Shown: in pieces, positions 27,957 through 36,456 of the stretch
Position numbering within the stretch: the stretch's first letter is position 1
Layout of the letters: each line of letters starts with the position of its first letter
Source: Phyllobacterium brassicacearum
GTDB lineage: Bacteria; Pseudomonadota; Alphaproteobacteria; Rhizobiales; Rhizobiaceae
Direction of reading: 5' to 3'
Length of the DNA stretch: 64,000 bases
NCBI RefSeq assembly: GCF_003010955.1
Contig: NZ_PGGO01000013.1
Location: 103,595-167,594, forward strand
Position numbers and translations under genes: made by a program
The notes under the pieces: generated by a model
The model's input: only the letters and a program-made list of their open reading frames with translations
Told to the model about the DNA's origin: nothing
Databases searched by the model: none

Positions 27957-28637
27957 TCAGTACTGGGCAAAGGAACTGCGGCCCAACCACCTTTCGATGG
28001 AAGCCGCAATGGACGAATCGCCTATCAATGAAATCTTGCCCTGCGATATCTCCGCTCTCAGGGTGGACAGGCCAATCCACGCCGAGGTCATCGCCTTCAG
28101 ATCGGCAGAGACAAAGAGGTCGACGTTATGACCAGGATCGAGCGCGCATAGGTCAACGGGCATTCCGGGCTTCGTTACCAGCCAATAATTTTGCTCATTC
28201 TTTGGCAATTCCGGATAAGTGAACTCGATCACACTGCGTCTGGCTGGCAAAGCGCTGGTATCGATCTTGCGACGCATGTTCCACATGAGTAGTTTGGCAT
28301 CGAGCTTTTCCAGCGTCACCTCGGCATCGACATTGCGGTGCGCCCATTTGCCAAGTGCGTAAACGATCGGTTCAAGCTCATCAGCGACCTTTGTGGTGGT
28401 GTAGTTGATGTCACCCGTCGATGGATTTTCCGTGCGGACCACGAGACCGTTCGCTTCCATCTCCCGGAGCCGCTTTGACATGAGCGTCGGCGACATACCG
28501 GGTACCCCGCGGTGAATTTCGTTGAAGTGAGTCGACCCTGACCACATTTCGCAGAGCAGCAGTAGCGTCCAACGCGGCTCCAGCACTTCGCATGCTTTTG
28601 ACACTGGACAATACTGGTTGTAGCCGTCGCTTGCCAT
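27957..28637 (-). CDS. HxlR-family regulator with C-terminal extension
   Basis: This 226-residue regulator has an HxlR winged helix over residues about 1-105 (YCPVSKACEVLEPRWTLLLL, then the recognition part MSPTLMSKRLREMEANGLV). A further 110 residues resemble an SCP2/sterol-carrier-like ligand domain, an arrangement known in some longer HxlR proteins. ATG 28637 gives a normal HxlR start with GGGAAA upstream; an ATG at 28766 is in frame but adds an atypical leader. It lies 269 bp upstream of the BBE oxidoreductase on the same strand. Confidence 0.83.
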   Translation of the reverse strand: MASDGYNQYCPVSKACEVLEPRWTLLLLCEMWSGSTHFNEIHRGVPGMSPTLMSKRLREMEANGLVVRTENPSTGDINYTTTKVADELEPIVYALGKWAHRNVDAEVTLEKLDAKLLMWNMRRKIDTSALPARRSVIEFTYPELPKNEQNYWLVTKPGMPVDLCALDPGHNVDLFVSADLKAMTSAWIGLSTLRAEISQGKISLIGDSSIAASIERWLGRSSFAQY

Positions 28638-28819
28638 CGGACGATTTCCCAAAGCTGAAATATGCGGCGTAGCGCCAGGATCGTCCAGTACGGAATATGC
28701 AGTAGCCGAGCGCCGCCAGGTAGCCGAGAATTCTCTACTTCTGTTCGAAGGAACCAACATGGCCAACTGTGAGTTGTAGGAAGCTACACTTTACGAAGCC
28801 CGGAAACAGGAAGTTTGAA

Positions 28820-28981
28820 ATGTCGATTTTGATTAGTCTCTTGATCACCGTTCTGGTGATCTTTCTCGTACTCTACCTCATTCAGATGTTGCCGCTGGAT
28901 GGTCGTGCAAAACAGATCGCCCAGGTCATCGTTATCGTGATCGGCATTATCTCGCTGCTGCGTTACCTCGCAGTCTTCTAG
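28820..28981 (+). CDS. small integral membrane protein (53 residues)
   Basis: Two hydrophobic segments (about residues 3-22 and 33-50) flank a short polar turn, MLPLDGRAKQ. The ATG at 28820 has an AGGAAG site about eight bases upstream. The pattern is like the small Thivi_2564-type membrane proteins of proteobacteria, which have no known function. It is preceded by 182 bp from the divergent HxlR start. Confidence 0.75.
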   Translation: MSILISLLITVLVIFLVLYLIQMLPLDGRAKQIAQVIVIVIGIISLLRYLAVF

Positions 28982-29006
28982 GCCTCAGACGGAGCCGTGG
29001 CTCGGT

Positions 29007-29888
29007 TCAGTTCTCCTCAAGTTGTCCGAGCAGCCAGTCGCGGAAGGCGCGGACCTTCGGAACGTTGCGTCGCGCTTCCGGATAGACGAGCCAGTAGAAA
29101 TGATCGGCAGTGCCGACAATATCGAATGGTTGGATAAGCTGGCCTTGTGCTAGCTCCGTCTCATAAAATGCAGGGGTCAGTATCCCGACACCTTGCCCGG
29201 CGATGACGGCCTTCCCCTCCAGATGCTGATCGCCGAAACGGCTGCGCGGATCGCCACGCAGATCGGGGTTGGGGATACCTGCTGCACCAAACCAGAGCTT
29301 CCACCAGGGATCGCTCGGATCGACGATCGGCAGCTTCAGCAGGTCTTCGGGGGTTTTGACGCCGCCGATCGAAGCTGCGAGCGCGGGGCTCAACATTGGT
29401 GTGAAGTCCGCATCGAATATCTTGTGTGCGATCATTCCAGGCCATCGCCCGCTGCCTGAGCGAATGCCGACATCAGCGTCCTGTCGTGAAAAATCAATCA
29501 CATCCCGCGTTGCCTGCAGCCGGACGGCGAGTGCGGGCTGGGCAAGCTGGAATGAACCAAGCCTGGGAACGAGCCAATTGGCGGCGAAGGTTGGAATTGT
29601 CGTGATAGTCAAAACACCGTCGGCGTTCTCGCGCGTGGCAGCAATAGCTGCACGCATCATGTCAAAAGCCTCGCTGATAACGGGCGACAGCCGCGCGCCG
29701 ACCTCCGTCAGCGTAACGTGGCGCGGGCGCCGCAGGAAAAGCGCTGCGCCGATGCGCTCCTCCAGAAGCTTGATCTGATAACTGACCGCCGCCTGGGTCA
29801 TGCTCAACTCTTCGGCGGCTTTGGTGAAACTGCCGTGGCGGGCCGCAGCCTCAAAGGCCCGGATAGCGGCAAGAGGAGGAAGGTTCAT
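29007..29888 (-). CDS. LysR-family regulator, GcvA-like
   Basis: This 293-residue regulator has the GcvA-type N-terminus PPLAAIRAFEAAARHGSFTKAAEEL and an HTH reading MTQAAVSYQIKLLEE. The substrate domain contains ADVGIRSGSGRWPG, common in GcvA/AmpR-type proteins. I took ATG 29888 as the start; ATG 29900 is four codons upstream. No target is clear, but the divergent DUF1127-like gene is adjacent. Confidence 0.9.
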   Translation of the reverse strand: MNLPPLAAIRAFEAAARHGSFTKAAEELSMTQAAVSYQIKLLEERIGAALFLRRPRHVTLTEVGARLSPVISEAFDMMRAAIAATRENADGVLTITTIPTFAANWLVPRLGSFQLAQPALAVRLQATRDVIDFSRQDADVGIRSGSGRWPGMIAHKIFDADFTPMLSPALAASIGGVKTPEDLLKLPIVDPSDPWWKLWFGAAGIPNPDLRGDPRSRFGDQHLEGKAVIAGQGVGILTPAFYETELAQGQLIQPFDIVGTADHFYWLVYPEARRNVPKVRAFRDWLLGQLEEN

Positions 29889-30016
29889 GAGGCATCTCAC
29901 ATAAGCTGTCCTTATGCATGGTACTTGGTGTTTTGTTGGAAAACAAGCGCGGCAAGGTGCATCTAGTACTCAACACAGCCAGACGCAAAGCGTCGCCAAC
30001 ATTCGGAGTTGAGGTC

Positions 30017-30259
30017 ATGAACGTTGTATCGTCACCGGTTTCGCCAGCCGCCAGCCACGTATCCTGGTGGAGCAAGTTTGCCAATCCGGACAAGTCCGAC
30101 GGCAAGCACGGACATCCTTCCAACATTGATACGGATGATTTCTCGGATCATATGCTGCGCGACATCGGCATTCGCGACGGCCGACCTACACGCGGCGACC
30201 AGCGGGATCCAAACGATTGGAATTCGTTGTTTAACGATTACACCAAACGGTCTCTTTAA
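30017..30259 (+). CDS. DUF1127-like small protein
   Basis: This 80-residue protein carries the DUF1127-like core DHMLRDIGIRDGRP near residues 45-58. DUF1127 proteins in rhizobia are small, basic or polar proteins, some of which affect carbon, phosphate or RNA metabolism. Here the N-terminus is longer and more acidic than the standard 47-residue form, and the arginine-rich tail is replaced by acidic residues. The start has GGAG and GAGG upstream. Confidence 0.7.
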   Translation: MNVVSSPVSPAASHVSWWSKFANPDKSDGKHGHPSNIDTDDFSDHMLRDIGIRDGRPTRGDQRDPNDWNSLFNDYTKRSL

Positions 30260-30265
30260 CGATCT

Positions 30266-30454
30266 TCAGGAATCAAAATCGGCTTCGAGTTGCTTTTCGA
30301 GTTCGACAAGGTCATCGGGCAGTGGCATGCCCATGGCCTTGAGCTCATTCAGCTGCTCGCGCAGGTTCTCATGAATCTCATGGGCATCCGTTGGCCGCTG
30401 GACCATCGCTTCAAGCAGGAGAGCAATCCGGGCCTTGATGTCTTCGAACGCCAT
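30266..30454 (-). CDS. conserved small hypothetical protein (62 residues)
   Basis: This short acidic, largely helical protein includes LREQLNELKAMGMPLPDDLVELE, with alternating charge suggesting a coiled segment. ATG 30454 has AAAGGA nine bases upstream; 30469 is an in-frame alternative. It converges on the DUF1127-like gene with a six-base gap. I do not recognise a function. Confidence 0.65.
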   Translation of the reverse strand: MAFEDIKARIALLLEAMVQRPTDAHEIHENLREQLNELKAMGMPLPDDLVELEKQLEADFDS

Positions 30455-30496
30455 GACGGTTCCTTTCACATACGCTGTGCGCGCTATGGTAACAGA

Positions 30497-30901
30497 TTAT
30501 GCCTCGCCAGAATATTGCGTATCCGAGACCTTTTCCATCCATTCCGCGGATTTACCGTCGAGCATTTCCTGCATGGCGATATGGGCCATGGTCGTATTTG
30601 GGCCAGCGCCATGCCAGTGTTTCTCGCCCGGCGGTATCCATACCGTGTCGCCCGCCTTGATTTCGCGCAATGGTTGTCCCCAGACCTGGACAAGGCCGGA
30701 ACCAGACACGACGTGGAGCGTCTGGCCGAGCGGATGCGCATGCCATGCCGTGCGCGCTCCCGGCTCGAACCTGACGATCACCGCCTGAAGGCGGGCAGGT
30801 GCCGGTGTCTCGATGAGAGGGTCCTGCCAGACCGTGCCGGTGAACCAATCCGACGGTGCGCGGCGGGACGGAACTGTGCCAGCTGCCTTGATATCCATCA
30901 C
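30497..30901 (-). CDS. cupin-domain protein
   Basis: This 134-residue cupin has the two motifs with metal ligands: HAHPLGQTLHVVSGSG (H55/H57 region and a glutamine where Glu is often found) and PPGEKHWHGAG. It starts inside the 3' end of the ArsR gene (four-base overlap), so it is co-expressed with the regulator. The C-terminal half has no other domain. Typical functions are small-molecule binding or dioxygenation; the target is not known. Confidence 0.85.
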   Translation of the reverse strand: MMDIKAAGTVPSRRAPSDWFTGTVWQDPLIETPAPARLQAVIVRFEPGARTAWHAHPLGQTLHVVSGSGLVQVWGQPLREIKAGDTVWIPPGEKHWHGAGPNTTMAHIAMQEMLDGKSAEWMEKVSDTQYSGEA

Positions 30902-31275
30902 TCATCTCCTGTGGATTCGGTTGTCGCGGCCCAATCCTGATCGTCGGGATGCGACACCACCGCCGCTGATGCTACCACCGAATCGAGGATACCCGGAAAG
31001 CGTTTCTCCAGATCATCGCGACGCAATGTGAGCAGGCGTTTTGTACCATCGGGCCGGACGTGGACAATGCCGGCCTCGCGCAATTTTGCCACGTGATAGC
31101 TTAGTGCAGTCTTTGATCCGAGTTGGAGGAATTGACCGCAGGCCATGGCCTTTTCGCTGTTACGGGCAAGGATGGCAATCATCGCAAGGCGTGTTTCATC
31201 GCCAAGCGCTGTCAGGACAGCTGGAAGTTCGATGTCCTCGGTAGCCGGATGCGGGAGATAATTTGTCATGGGCAC
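30898..31275 (-). CDS. ArsR-family transcriptional regulator
   Basis: This 125-residue repressor has a winged HTH with LTALGDETRLAMIAIL and LGSKTALSYHVAKLREAGIV. No obvious metal-binding cysteine pair is seen in helix 3 (only one cysteine, in MACGQF), so it may sense something other than a metal. The cupin gene follows with a four-base overlap; an MFS gene is divergent. ATG 31269 is a second possible start. Confidence 0.9.
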   Translation of the reverse strand: MPMTNYLPHPATEDIELPAVLTALGDETRLAMIAILARNSEKAMACGQFLQLGSKTALSYHVAKLREAGIVHVRPDGTKRLLTLRRDDLEKRFPGILDSVVASAAVVSHPDDQDWAATTESTGDE

Positions 31276-31299
31276 TTAATAGCAATTGGCAGGAGAGAT

Positions 31300-31322
31300 T
31301 TCAATGTTCAGCATTTATTGAA
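31300..31322. promoter_or_regulatory. putative ArsR operator 1 (TTCAAT...ATTGAA)
   Basis: An interrupted inverted repeat with arms TTCAAT and ATTGAA and an 11-nt spacer lies 25 bp upstream of the ArsR start. It shares its arm sequence with the second palindrome 36 bp away, and both lie between the regulator and the MFS gene. Confidence 0.5.
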
Positions 31323-31357
31323 CTTTGCGCTTGACTTTCGCGCAAGAAGGTTTCTTA

Positions 31358-31375
31358 GTTCAATGATTGTTGAAC
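31358..31375. promoter_or_regulatory. putative ArsR operator 2 (GTTCAA-N6-TTGAAC)
   Basis: A perfect 6+6 inverted repeat with a 6-nt spacer sits 17 bp upstream of the MFS start, where bound repressor would block ribosome or polymerase access. ArsR proteins usually bind AT-rich 12-2-12-type palindromes of this kind. The pair of sites suggests common control of both divergent transcripts. Confidence 0.55.
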
Positions 31376-31391
31376 ATTAGAGTGACTCCCC

Positions 31392-32567
31392 ATGGATATT
31401 CGTCTCGTCGGATTGGCGCTTGGCGCATTTGCAATTGGCATTGAAGGATTTGTGGTCGCCAGCCTCCTGCCGCAAATTGCCGGTGACACAGGTGTCACGC
31501 TTGTTGAGGCCGGTTATCTCGTCGTGACCTACGCTTTCGCCTATGCGATCGGAGCCCCGGTCGTTGCCGCACTCACGGGGGCGCTCGACCGGCGCGTTGT
31601 GCTGGTTGGCAGCACCTTCGTATTCGTTGCCGGTGCTCTGCTGGCTGCCGTTTCGCCGTCCTATCCCCTGCTCATGGCGGCGCGCCTTCTGATTGCTGTA
31701 GTGGCCGGTCTTTATGCGGCAACAGCGCAGGCGACTGCCGTCGCCATTTCCGAACCGCATCATCGCGCTCGTGCGATCGCTGCCATTGTGGGCGGCACGA
31801 CACTTGCGGTGGCATTCGGTGCGCCGCTCGGTGCATTCATCAGCGCCTTTGCCGGATGGCGAGGCACCTATTTGTTCATAGCGCTCGTTGGTGGGTTGGC
31901 AACATTGGCCGTCTGGTTTGTGCTGCCGCGTGGCCTTTACGCCGACCGGCTTACGATAGCGCAGCGGCTTGGCGTCATCCGCCATCCGGGCCTGATGCCG
32001 GCGCTGTTGACCATGCTGCTCTACATGACCGGTCCATTTGCTGTGTATACCTACATTGCTGCGGTCGCCGTCGACGGTACGGGGTTGAGCCGTTCGCTGC
32101 TGCCGGTGGTTCTCCTTGCCTTCGGTATAGGTGCGGCGATCGGAAATGTGCTCGGCGGCCAGCTATCCGATCGTTTTGGTGCAACGCGAACAGTCATTCT
32201 GGCTTCGGTTCTCAATGCTGTGCTGTTGATGTCGGTGAGCTGGATCATGACCTTGCCGAACGATGTGGCTGGTCCGAGCCTGATTGCGACCATGGTCATC
32301 TGGGGCGTCATCGCCTGGATGTTCCCGCCAGCCCAGGCGAGCCGCGTTCTCGCCATCGCTCCGGAAAGTGCGCCGCTTGCCCTGTCGCTAAACTACTCGG
32401 CCCTTTACCTCGGCGTGGCCTTCGGCTCGATGATAGGTGGCCAGATTATTGCCCATATCGGCCTTGCGTATCTCGGCTGGATTGGCGGCCTCTTTCCGCT
32501 CATGGGCCTGGCTGTCATGCGGCTCGCACGTACCGGCGTTCGCAAGGAGGAATTGTCGATCGCCTAA
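31392..32567 (+). CDS. MFS transporter (DHA1-like)
   Basis: This 391-residue, 12-helix transporter contains AFAIGIEGFVVASLLP, a TxFVxxGLLP-like start, and a second-half motif GGQLSDRFGATR. It is divergent from the ArsR-cupin operon and is probably de-repressed together with it, suggesting an efflux role. It is followed by a strong hairpin shared with the convergent PPOX gene. Confidence 0.88.
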   Translation: MDIRLVGLALGAFAIGIEGFVVASLLPQIAGDTGVTLVEAGYLVVTYAFAYAIGAPVVAALTGALDRRVVLVGSTFVFVAGALLAAVSPSYPLLMAARLLIAVVAGLYAATAQATAVAISEPHHRARAIAAIVGGTTLAVAFGAPLGAFISAFAGWRGTYLFIALVGGLATLAVWFVLPRGLYADRLTIAQRLGVIRHPGLMPALLTMLLYMTGPFAVYTYIAAVAVDGTGLSRSLLPVVLLAFGIGAAIGNVLGGQLSDRFGATRTVILASVLNAVLLMSVSWIMTLPNDVAGPSLIATMVIWGVIAWMFPPAQASRVLAIAPESAPLALSLNYSALYLGVAFGSMIGGQIIAHIGLAYLGWIGGLFPLMGLAVMRLARTGVRKEELSIA

Positions 32568-32572
32568 GGTTC

Positions 32573-32603
32573 AGAGCCTTGCTTGCATTGCAGGCAGGGC
32601 TCT
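32573..32603. terminator. bidirectional hairpin terminator
   Basis: A 14-bp stem, AGAGCCTTGCTTGC pairing with GCAGGCAGGGCTCT (two G-U pairs on the + strand transcript, ATT loop), fills the 38-bp gap between the MFS stop and the convergent PPOX stop. A T-rich stretch (TTATT) follows on the + strand only weakly. Confidence 0.7.
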
Positions 32604-32605
32604 GC

Positions 32606-33058
32606 TTATTCGCCTTTGACGGCCTTGTGCCCACTGGTCTCAGTGATCGCAATGCGGAAATAGACCGGTTCGAGCGGGCGCTCATGCTCTTTGATGACCG
32701 TTTTCACATAGCCAGGCTGCCACCATTCGGCTTTCCTGTTCAGGAGGGCATGCGCCGCGTTTCTGGCGTCGACATGACCAGGATCCTTTGTGAGCTCTTC
32801 GAAGCGACCAATGACGATGACGCTCTGCCAGTGGTTCGTCGAGGAAATCTCATCAAACTCGACACAGACACGAGGGTTGAGACGCATGTAGTCGATCTTC
32901 TGCCCCACCGTCGTGAAGGAATAGAGGAATACGCCATCATAGGCGAACGACAGCGGCACCACATAGGGCTGGTCATTCTTGACGCAAGCAAGCCTTCCGA
33001 TCGTCGCCCTCTCGAGTAACTCCCGTATTTCGTGCCTGGTCAATTCGGTGATGATCAT
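32606..33058 (-). CDS. pyridoxamine 5'-phosphate oxidase-family FMN-binding protein
   Basis: This 150-residue split-barrel protein has the N-terminal segment IGRLACVKNDQPYVVPLSFAY and VCVEFDEI typical of the PPOX-like/NimA-like flavoprotein family. It probably binds FMN and reduces small electrophiles or stores flavin. It should not be called a true PdxH because the PdxH substrate motifs are absent. Confidence 0.82.
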   Translation of the reverse strand: MIITELTRHEIRELLERATIGRLACVKNDQPYVVPLSFAYDGVFLYSFTTVGQKIDYMRLNPRVCVEFDEISSTNHWQSVIVIGRFEELTKDPGHVDARNAAHALLNRKAEWWQPGYVKTVIKEHERPLEPVYFRIAITETSGHKAVKGE

Positions 33059-33130
33059 GATGCCCTCTTCACAGACAGAATTTCAGTCCGGGTTACAACC
33101 GTCAAGGTTTTTCCTGCCGTGCCGCAGTAC

Positions 33131-34177
33131 CTATTTTACGGGCACTGCCGGTAGAGTCCGAGCCTCTCGAAACGAGATGAGCCTGTGGTGATTTTCGTCC
33201 CAAAGGACGAGTTTGACGCAACGCAGGCTTTCCAGGATCGTGATGCGGCCGATATCGGCAAGCTCCGGATAGTCATTGAGTACTTCGGGAAGCCGGTAAC
33301 AGGGAACCCTGCTGGAAAGGTGATGTACGTGGTGAATACCGATATTGCCGGTCATCCACCGCAACAAGCCGGGCATGACATAATGCGATGAGCCGTGCAG
33401 TGCCGCTTCCTGGAACTGCCATTCGTCGCCTTTTGACCAATGCGTCTCTTCGAACTGGTGCTGGACATAGAACAGCCAGATGCCGGCAGCCCCAGCCAGC
33501 GTGACAATCGGCAGATGGACGAGGAGGAACGGGCCAACACCGATCAGCCACATCAGCACGATCGCCATGACGGCAATGCCAAGATTGGTTGCCATTGTGG
33601 AAACCCAGGGCTCCAGACCAGAGCGCATCATGCCGAAAGGCAGTCTTTGCTTGAAAATGAACAACCAGACTGGTCCGATACCGAACATGACGGCAGGGTG
33701 GCGATAAAGGCGGTAACCGAGGCGTCCCCAGCGCGAAAGCGCACGGTATTCGGCAACGGTGAGGGTGGTGATATCGCCATCGCCGCGCTGGTCGAGATTG
33801 CCCGCGGAAGCATGATGCAGCGCGTGCGTGCGGCGCCAATAGTCATAAGGTGTCAGCGTGAGAACACCGATGATGCGACCGGTCCAATCGTCCGAATGGC
33901 GGTGTGCGAAGAAGGAGCCGTGACCGCAATCATGCTGAATCATGAACAGGCGCAACAGGAACCCCGCCGCGGGAATGATGAGCAACAGGCCCCACCAGAA
34001 ACCGTAATGAACGGCTGCACCGCAAAGCGCCCAGAAGATCGCGAAGGGAACAACGGTCACAGCCAGCTCGAACGCGCTGCGTCCGCGATGCGGTTTGCGA
34101 TAGTTGGCAAGAATTTTGGTCCAGGCGCGTTCGCCGGGGCCAGTGGAAGGCAAGATTTTCGGAGAAGTAGATTTCAT
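33131..34177 (-). CDS. membrane fatty-acid desaturase
   Basis: This 348-residue integral-membrane di-iron enzyme has three histidine boxes: HDCGH (in QHDCGHGSFF), HALHH and HHVHH. Hydrophobic segments surround the first box and lie between the second and third. It should introduce a double bond into membrane acyl chains using an electron donor. ATG 34177 places the proline-rich tail of a short N-terminus before the first helix; the frame is open further upstream. Confidence 0.87.
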   Translation of the reverse strand: MKSTSPKILPSTGPGERAWTKILANYRKPHRGRSAFELAVTVVPFAIFWALCGAAVHYGFWWGLLLIIPAAGFLLRLFMIQHDCGHGSFFAHRHSDDWTGRIIGVLTLTPYDYWRRTHALHHASAGNLDQRGDGDITTLTVAEYRALSRWGRLGYRLYRHPAVMFGIGPVWLFIFKQRLPFGMMRSGLEPWVSTMATNLGIAVMAIVLMWLIGVGPFLLVHLPIVTLAGAAGIWLFYVQHQFEETHWSKGDEWQFQEAALHGSSHYVMPGLLRWMTGNIGIHHVHHLSSRVPCYRLPEVLNDYPELADIGRITILESLRCVKLVLWDENHHRLISFREARTLPAVPVK

Positions 34178-34265
34178 CGGCCATAATAGGCTTGGCGAGA
34201 TGGGCCACGCAAGATGGCAGACCGATAAACCTTTGGAGAGCAGAAAAATAAAACAGGACAACAGT

Positions 34266-34469
34266 TCACTGCTGTTGTGTGGTGCGCCAGACACCTTTCT
34301 CGTCCTCATCGGGAGTCATGGCGCGATAGAACCAAAGTCCTTTGTCATGATAACGAAGCCGCATGATGCGGCCGCTGATCATTTCGCCGCTGAGAGATTT
34401 CACCGGCGTGTCAGCCGAGTAGGGCCGCCACTCCGAGCCATAGACAATTCGAGAAACCAATGGCCACAT
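34266..34469 (-). CDS. small hypothetical protein (67 residues)
   Basis: This small protein contains IVYGSEWRPYSADTPVKSLSG-type sequence and a basic, aromatic middle (MRLRYHDKGLWFYRAMTPDEDE). ATG 34469 has an AGAGGA site nine bases upstream. Its composition is that of a real cytoplasmic protein, but no family is recognised. It lies upstream of the desaturase on the same strand, with 88 bp between. Confidence 0.6.
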   Translation of the reverse strand: MWPLVSRIVYGSEWRPYSADTPVKSLSGEMISGRIMRLRYHDKGLWFYRAMTPDEDEKGVWRTTQQQ

Positions 34470-34541
34470 CTCGCGTCCTCTAAATTTTAGATGCATTTTA
34501 GCAAACCGTCGTGACAGGACCGTGATTGCCCTCCGGTATGG

Positions 34542-35572
34542 TCATCCGGCTATCTTGGGTTGCAAAGAAGTGCGTTGCCGCGCCGACAGGAAACGCCGTA
34601 CCGGCACATCATAGAAATGGTAGAGCAGGGCGCTGCCAGCAATGAGGCAGGGCATGAAGACCCACAGGACACTCGTACCGGCGAGCCCCATATTCTAGGC
34701 GACATGATTGAACATGAACAGCAGCGGGAAGTGTATGGCATAGACAGGATAGGATATGTCCCCGAGGAAGCTTGCCAAGGGGCGGATCTGCTGAGGGCAT
34801 TCAAACACGATGCCGTAGTAAAGGATCGTGGGGCAAATAAAGAGGCCAATTGCTAGATCAAACATCGTCCGATATTGCTGAGGTACCGGGATGCCGAAAG
34901 CCAGTATGAGCAGGATGATCGGGACTAGTGCCGCCCATGAGACTGTCTGGCGAGGGGTTGCGCTGTCGCGGGCGAGCAGGATGCCTATCGTGAATGCGAA
35001 GGTCACGCGCACAAAGCCTGCATAGAGAGTGGACCAATTCCAGCCGACATTAAGCGACTGCTCATGGCTGACTACCGTCACCATTGCGAGCCCCGACACG
35101 GCTGCCAGAAGCACGAGCGAGCGGCTTCTCCAATTGACGAGCCACAGCGCGAATATGACATTGATCACGATTTCCAGGAACAGTGACCAGGCGGGACAGG
35201 CGGTAGTGTCGGAAGGATGGCGAGGCCAAAGACCGTTGCGCTCAGGATCTGTGCGCCGGTCAATGCGTGTGGAGCCGCAACGAGCCATGCACCAAGAACC
35301 TTGGTCAAGCCGAGGACCAGTCCGACGAGGTAGAGAGGGTAGAGACGGGCCAGCCTTATCCTGATGAAGCGCTGAGGCGTAAGTCCGTTACGCAGTCTTG
35401 CTTCGTAAGTTGCCGCGATCACAAAACCACTCAATGCGAAAAAGAAGTCGACTGCAATATATCCAGCAGGTGCAACAATGGTGGCAACCGGCCCTGCGTG
35501 GTAGAGCACGACCATAATCGCAGCAACTCCACGCATGGCATCCAGGGTAAAATAACGTCCGGTTTGATGCAT
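34542..35572 (-). pseudogene. acyltransferase-3 family membrane protein, frameshifted and nonsense-interrupted
   Basis: The 5' part (35572 to about 35200) reads MRGVAAIMVVLYHAG and AVDFFFALSGFVIA, typical of the OafA/NodX acyltransferase fold. Around 35195 the reading must change frame to recover PAWSLFLEIVINV, the conserved mid-domain motif. In that frame the protein reaches HFPLLFMFNHVA, where a TAG (34695-34697) stops it. In the same frame after the stop it continues with a normal C-terminus (YHFYDVPVRRFLSARQ) to TGA at 34542-34544. There are thus two independent lesions. A frameshift from base-calling alone would not explain the amber codon. Confidence 0.85.
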
Positions 35573-35916
35573 TCGGACCCACCGCTGAAACTACTGTTCA
35601 TGCACGGGAGAGCTGCGTTCAGCTGTTCATATGCCGGAACTGCAATTTGACCTTTGTTGTTATTGTTTAATTTTCTTCAGTCGACGCCAAGGTGACATGA
35701 ACCTGTCTTCACGTCATCAAACAATTCGAACTAGTCCGCCTATGCCGAGACCAGCCTTTTGACGGCTTTCCTCCCAGCCAGGTGCTTGCCACCCGAAGAC
35801 CCCGAGCTCAATCAAACTGATTAGAAAATTACCTGTGAAATAATCCAAGCGGCTTATCACGAGCTCACTCCAAATCAAGCTACCGATTCTACAGGGGCAG
35901 TGGGGCGGCACAGGAA
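35573..35916. other. 344-bp gene-free stretch
   Basis: This is AT-rich compared with its flanks and has no ORF with a convincing start or family motif. A minus-strand frame crossing it has low-complexity codon use and looks spurious. No IS end or tRNA was recognised in it. It probably contains the upstream region of the decayed acyltransferase gene. Confidence 0.6.
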
Positions 35917-36183
35917 ATGAAGAGTAGTCAGAATGGGCTATCAGGTGTGTTGAAGGACCAATCGGAGGCAATTGAGCAGTTAAGTATGGACTACGCGGTT
36001 GAACGCACTTTGATCGCGGGCATTCTGGCCGGGCTGACAACCCGCGGCCTCCTCGAACAGATCGATTTCGATACAATCGCGCAGGTCGGTTCCGCCTTGG
36101 GGAGCTCCGATTTTGCCAAGCGTTTGGCGATGAGGATTGAGACGCTGCGAAACGGCATGGCGGCTATACCGGGGTCGGCGTGA
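35917..36183 (+). CDS. small hypothetical protein (88 residues)
   Basis: The protein is mostly helical, with VERTLIAGILAGLTTRGLLEQIDFD and AKRLAMRIETLRNGM as amphipathic stretches. It has an AGGA too close to the ATG, so an internal start (ATG 35986) is possible. No family known. It lies in a region poor in genes; expression is uncertain. Confidence 0.4.
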   Translation: MKSSQNGLSGVLKDQSEAIEQLSMDYAVERTLIAGILAGLTTRGLLEQIDFDTIAQVGSALGSSDFAKRLAMRIETLRNGMAAIPGSA

Positions 36184-36456
36184 CCAGCTTCGCCAGGGCT
36201 ACAACAAAGAGACGAATGACCCGATCAGAAATTTAGTGCAAATTTTGAATTATCTTTTCGGTGTCGTGTGGTCTGGCTGCATTGAATCACGCATCGCTAC
36301 GCGGATCGCCGGATTTTCCGACTGCAAGACGACCCAGAGGACCAGCCACCGACGTCAGAAGCGTTCCAGTTGCGACGGGCAGATGCTTGGGGGTGATGGG
36401 GCAGGTCCGCTGAAGTCGTGCTATACGTTGATTTGTTTGCTTCAATGGAGGCATCT

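Noticed and set aside
31856..33019. A 387-codon plus-strand open frame
   Set aside because: It runs in a second frame through the MFS gene and against the PPOX gene, with Arg/His/Cys-rich composition typical of a shadow frame.
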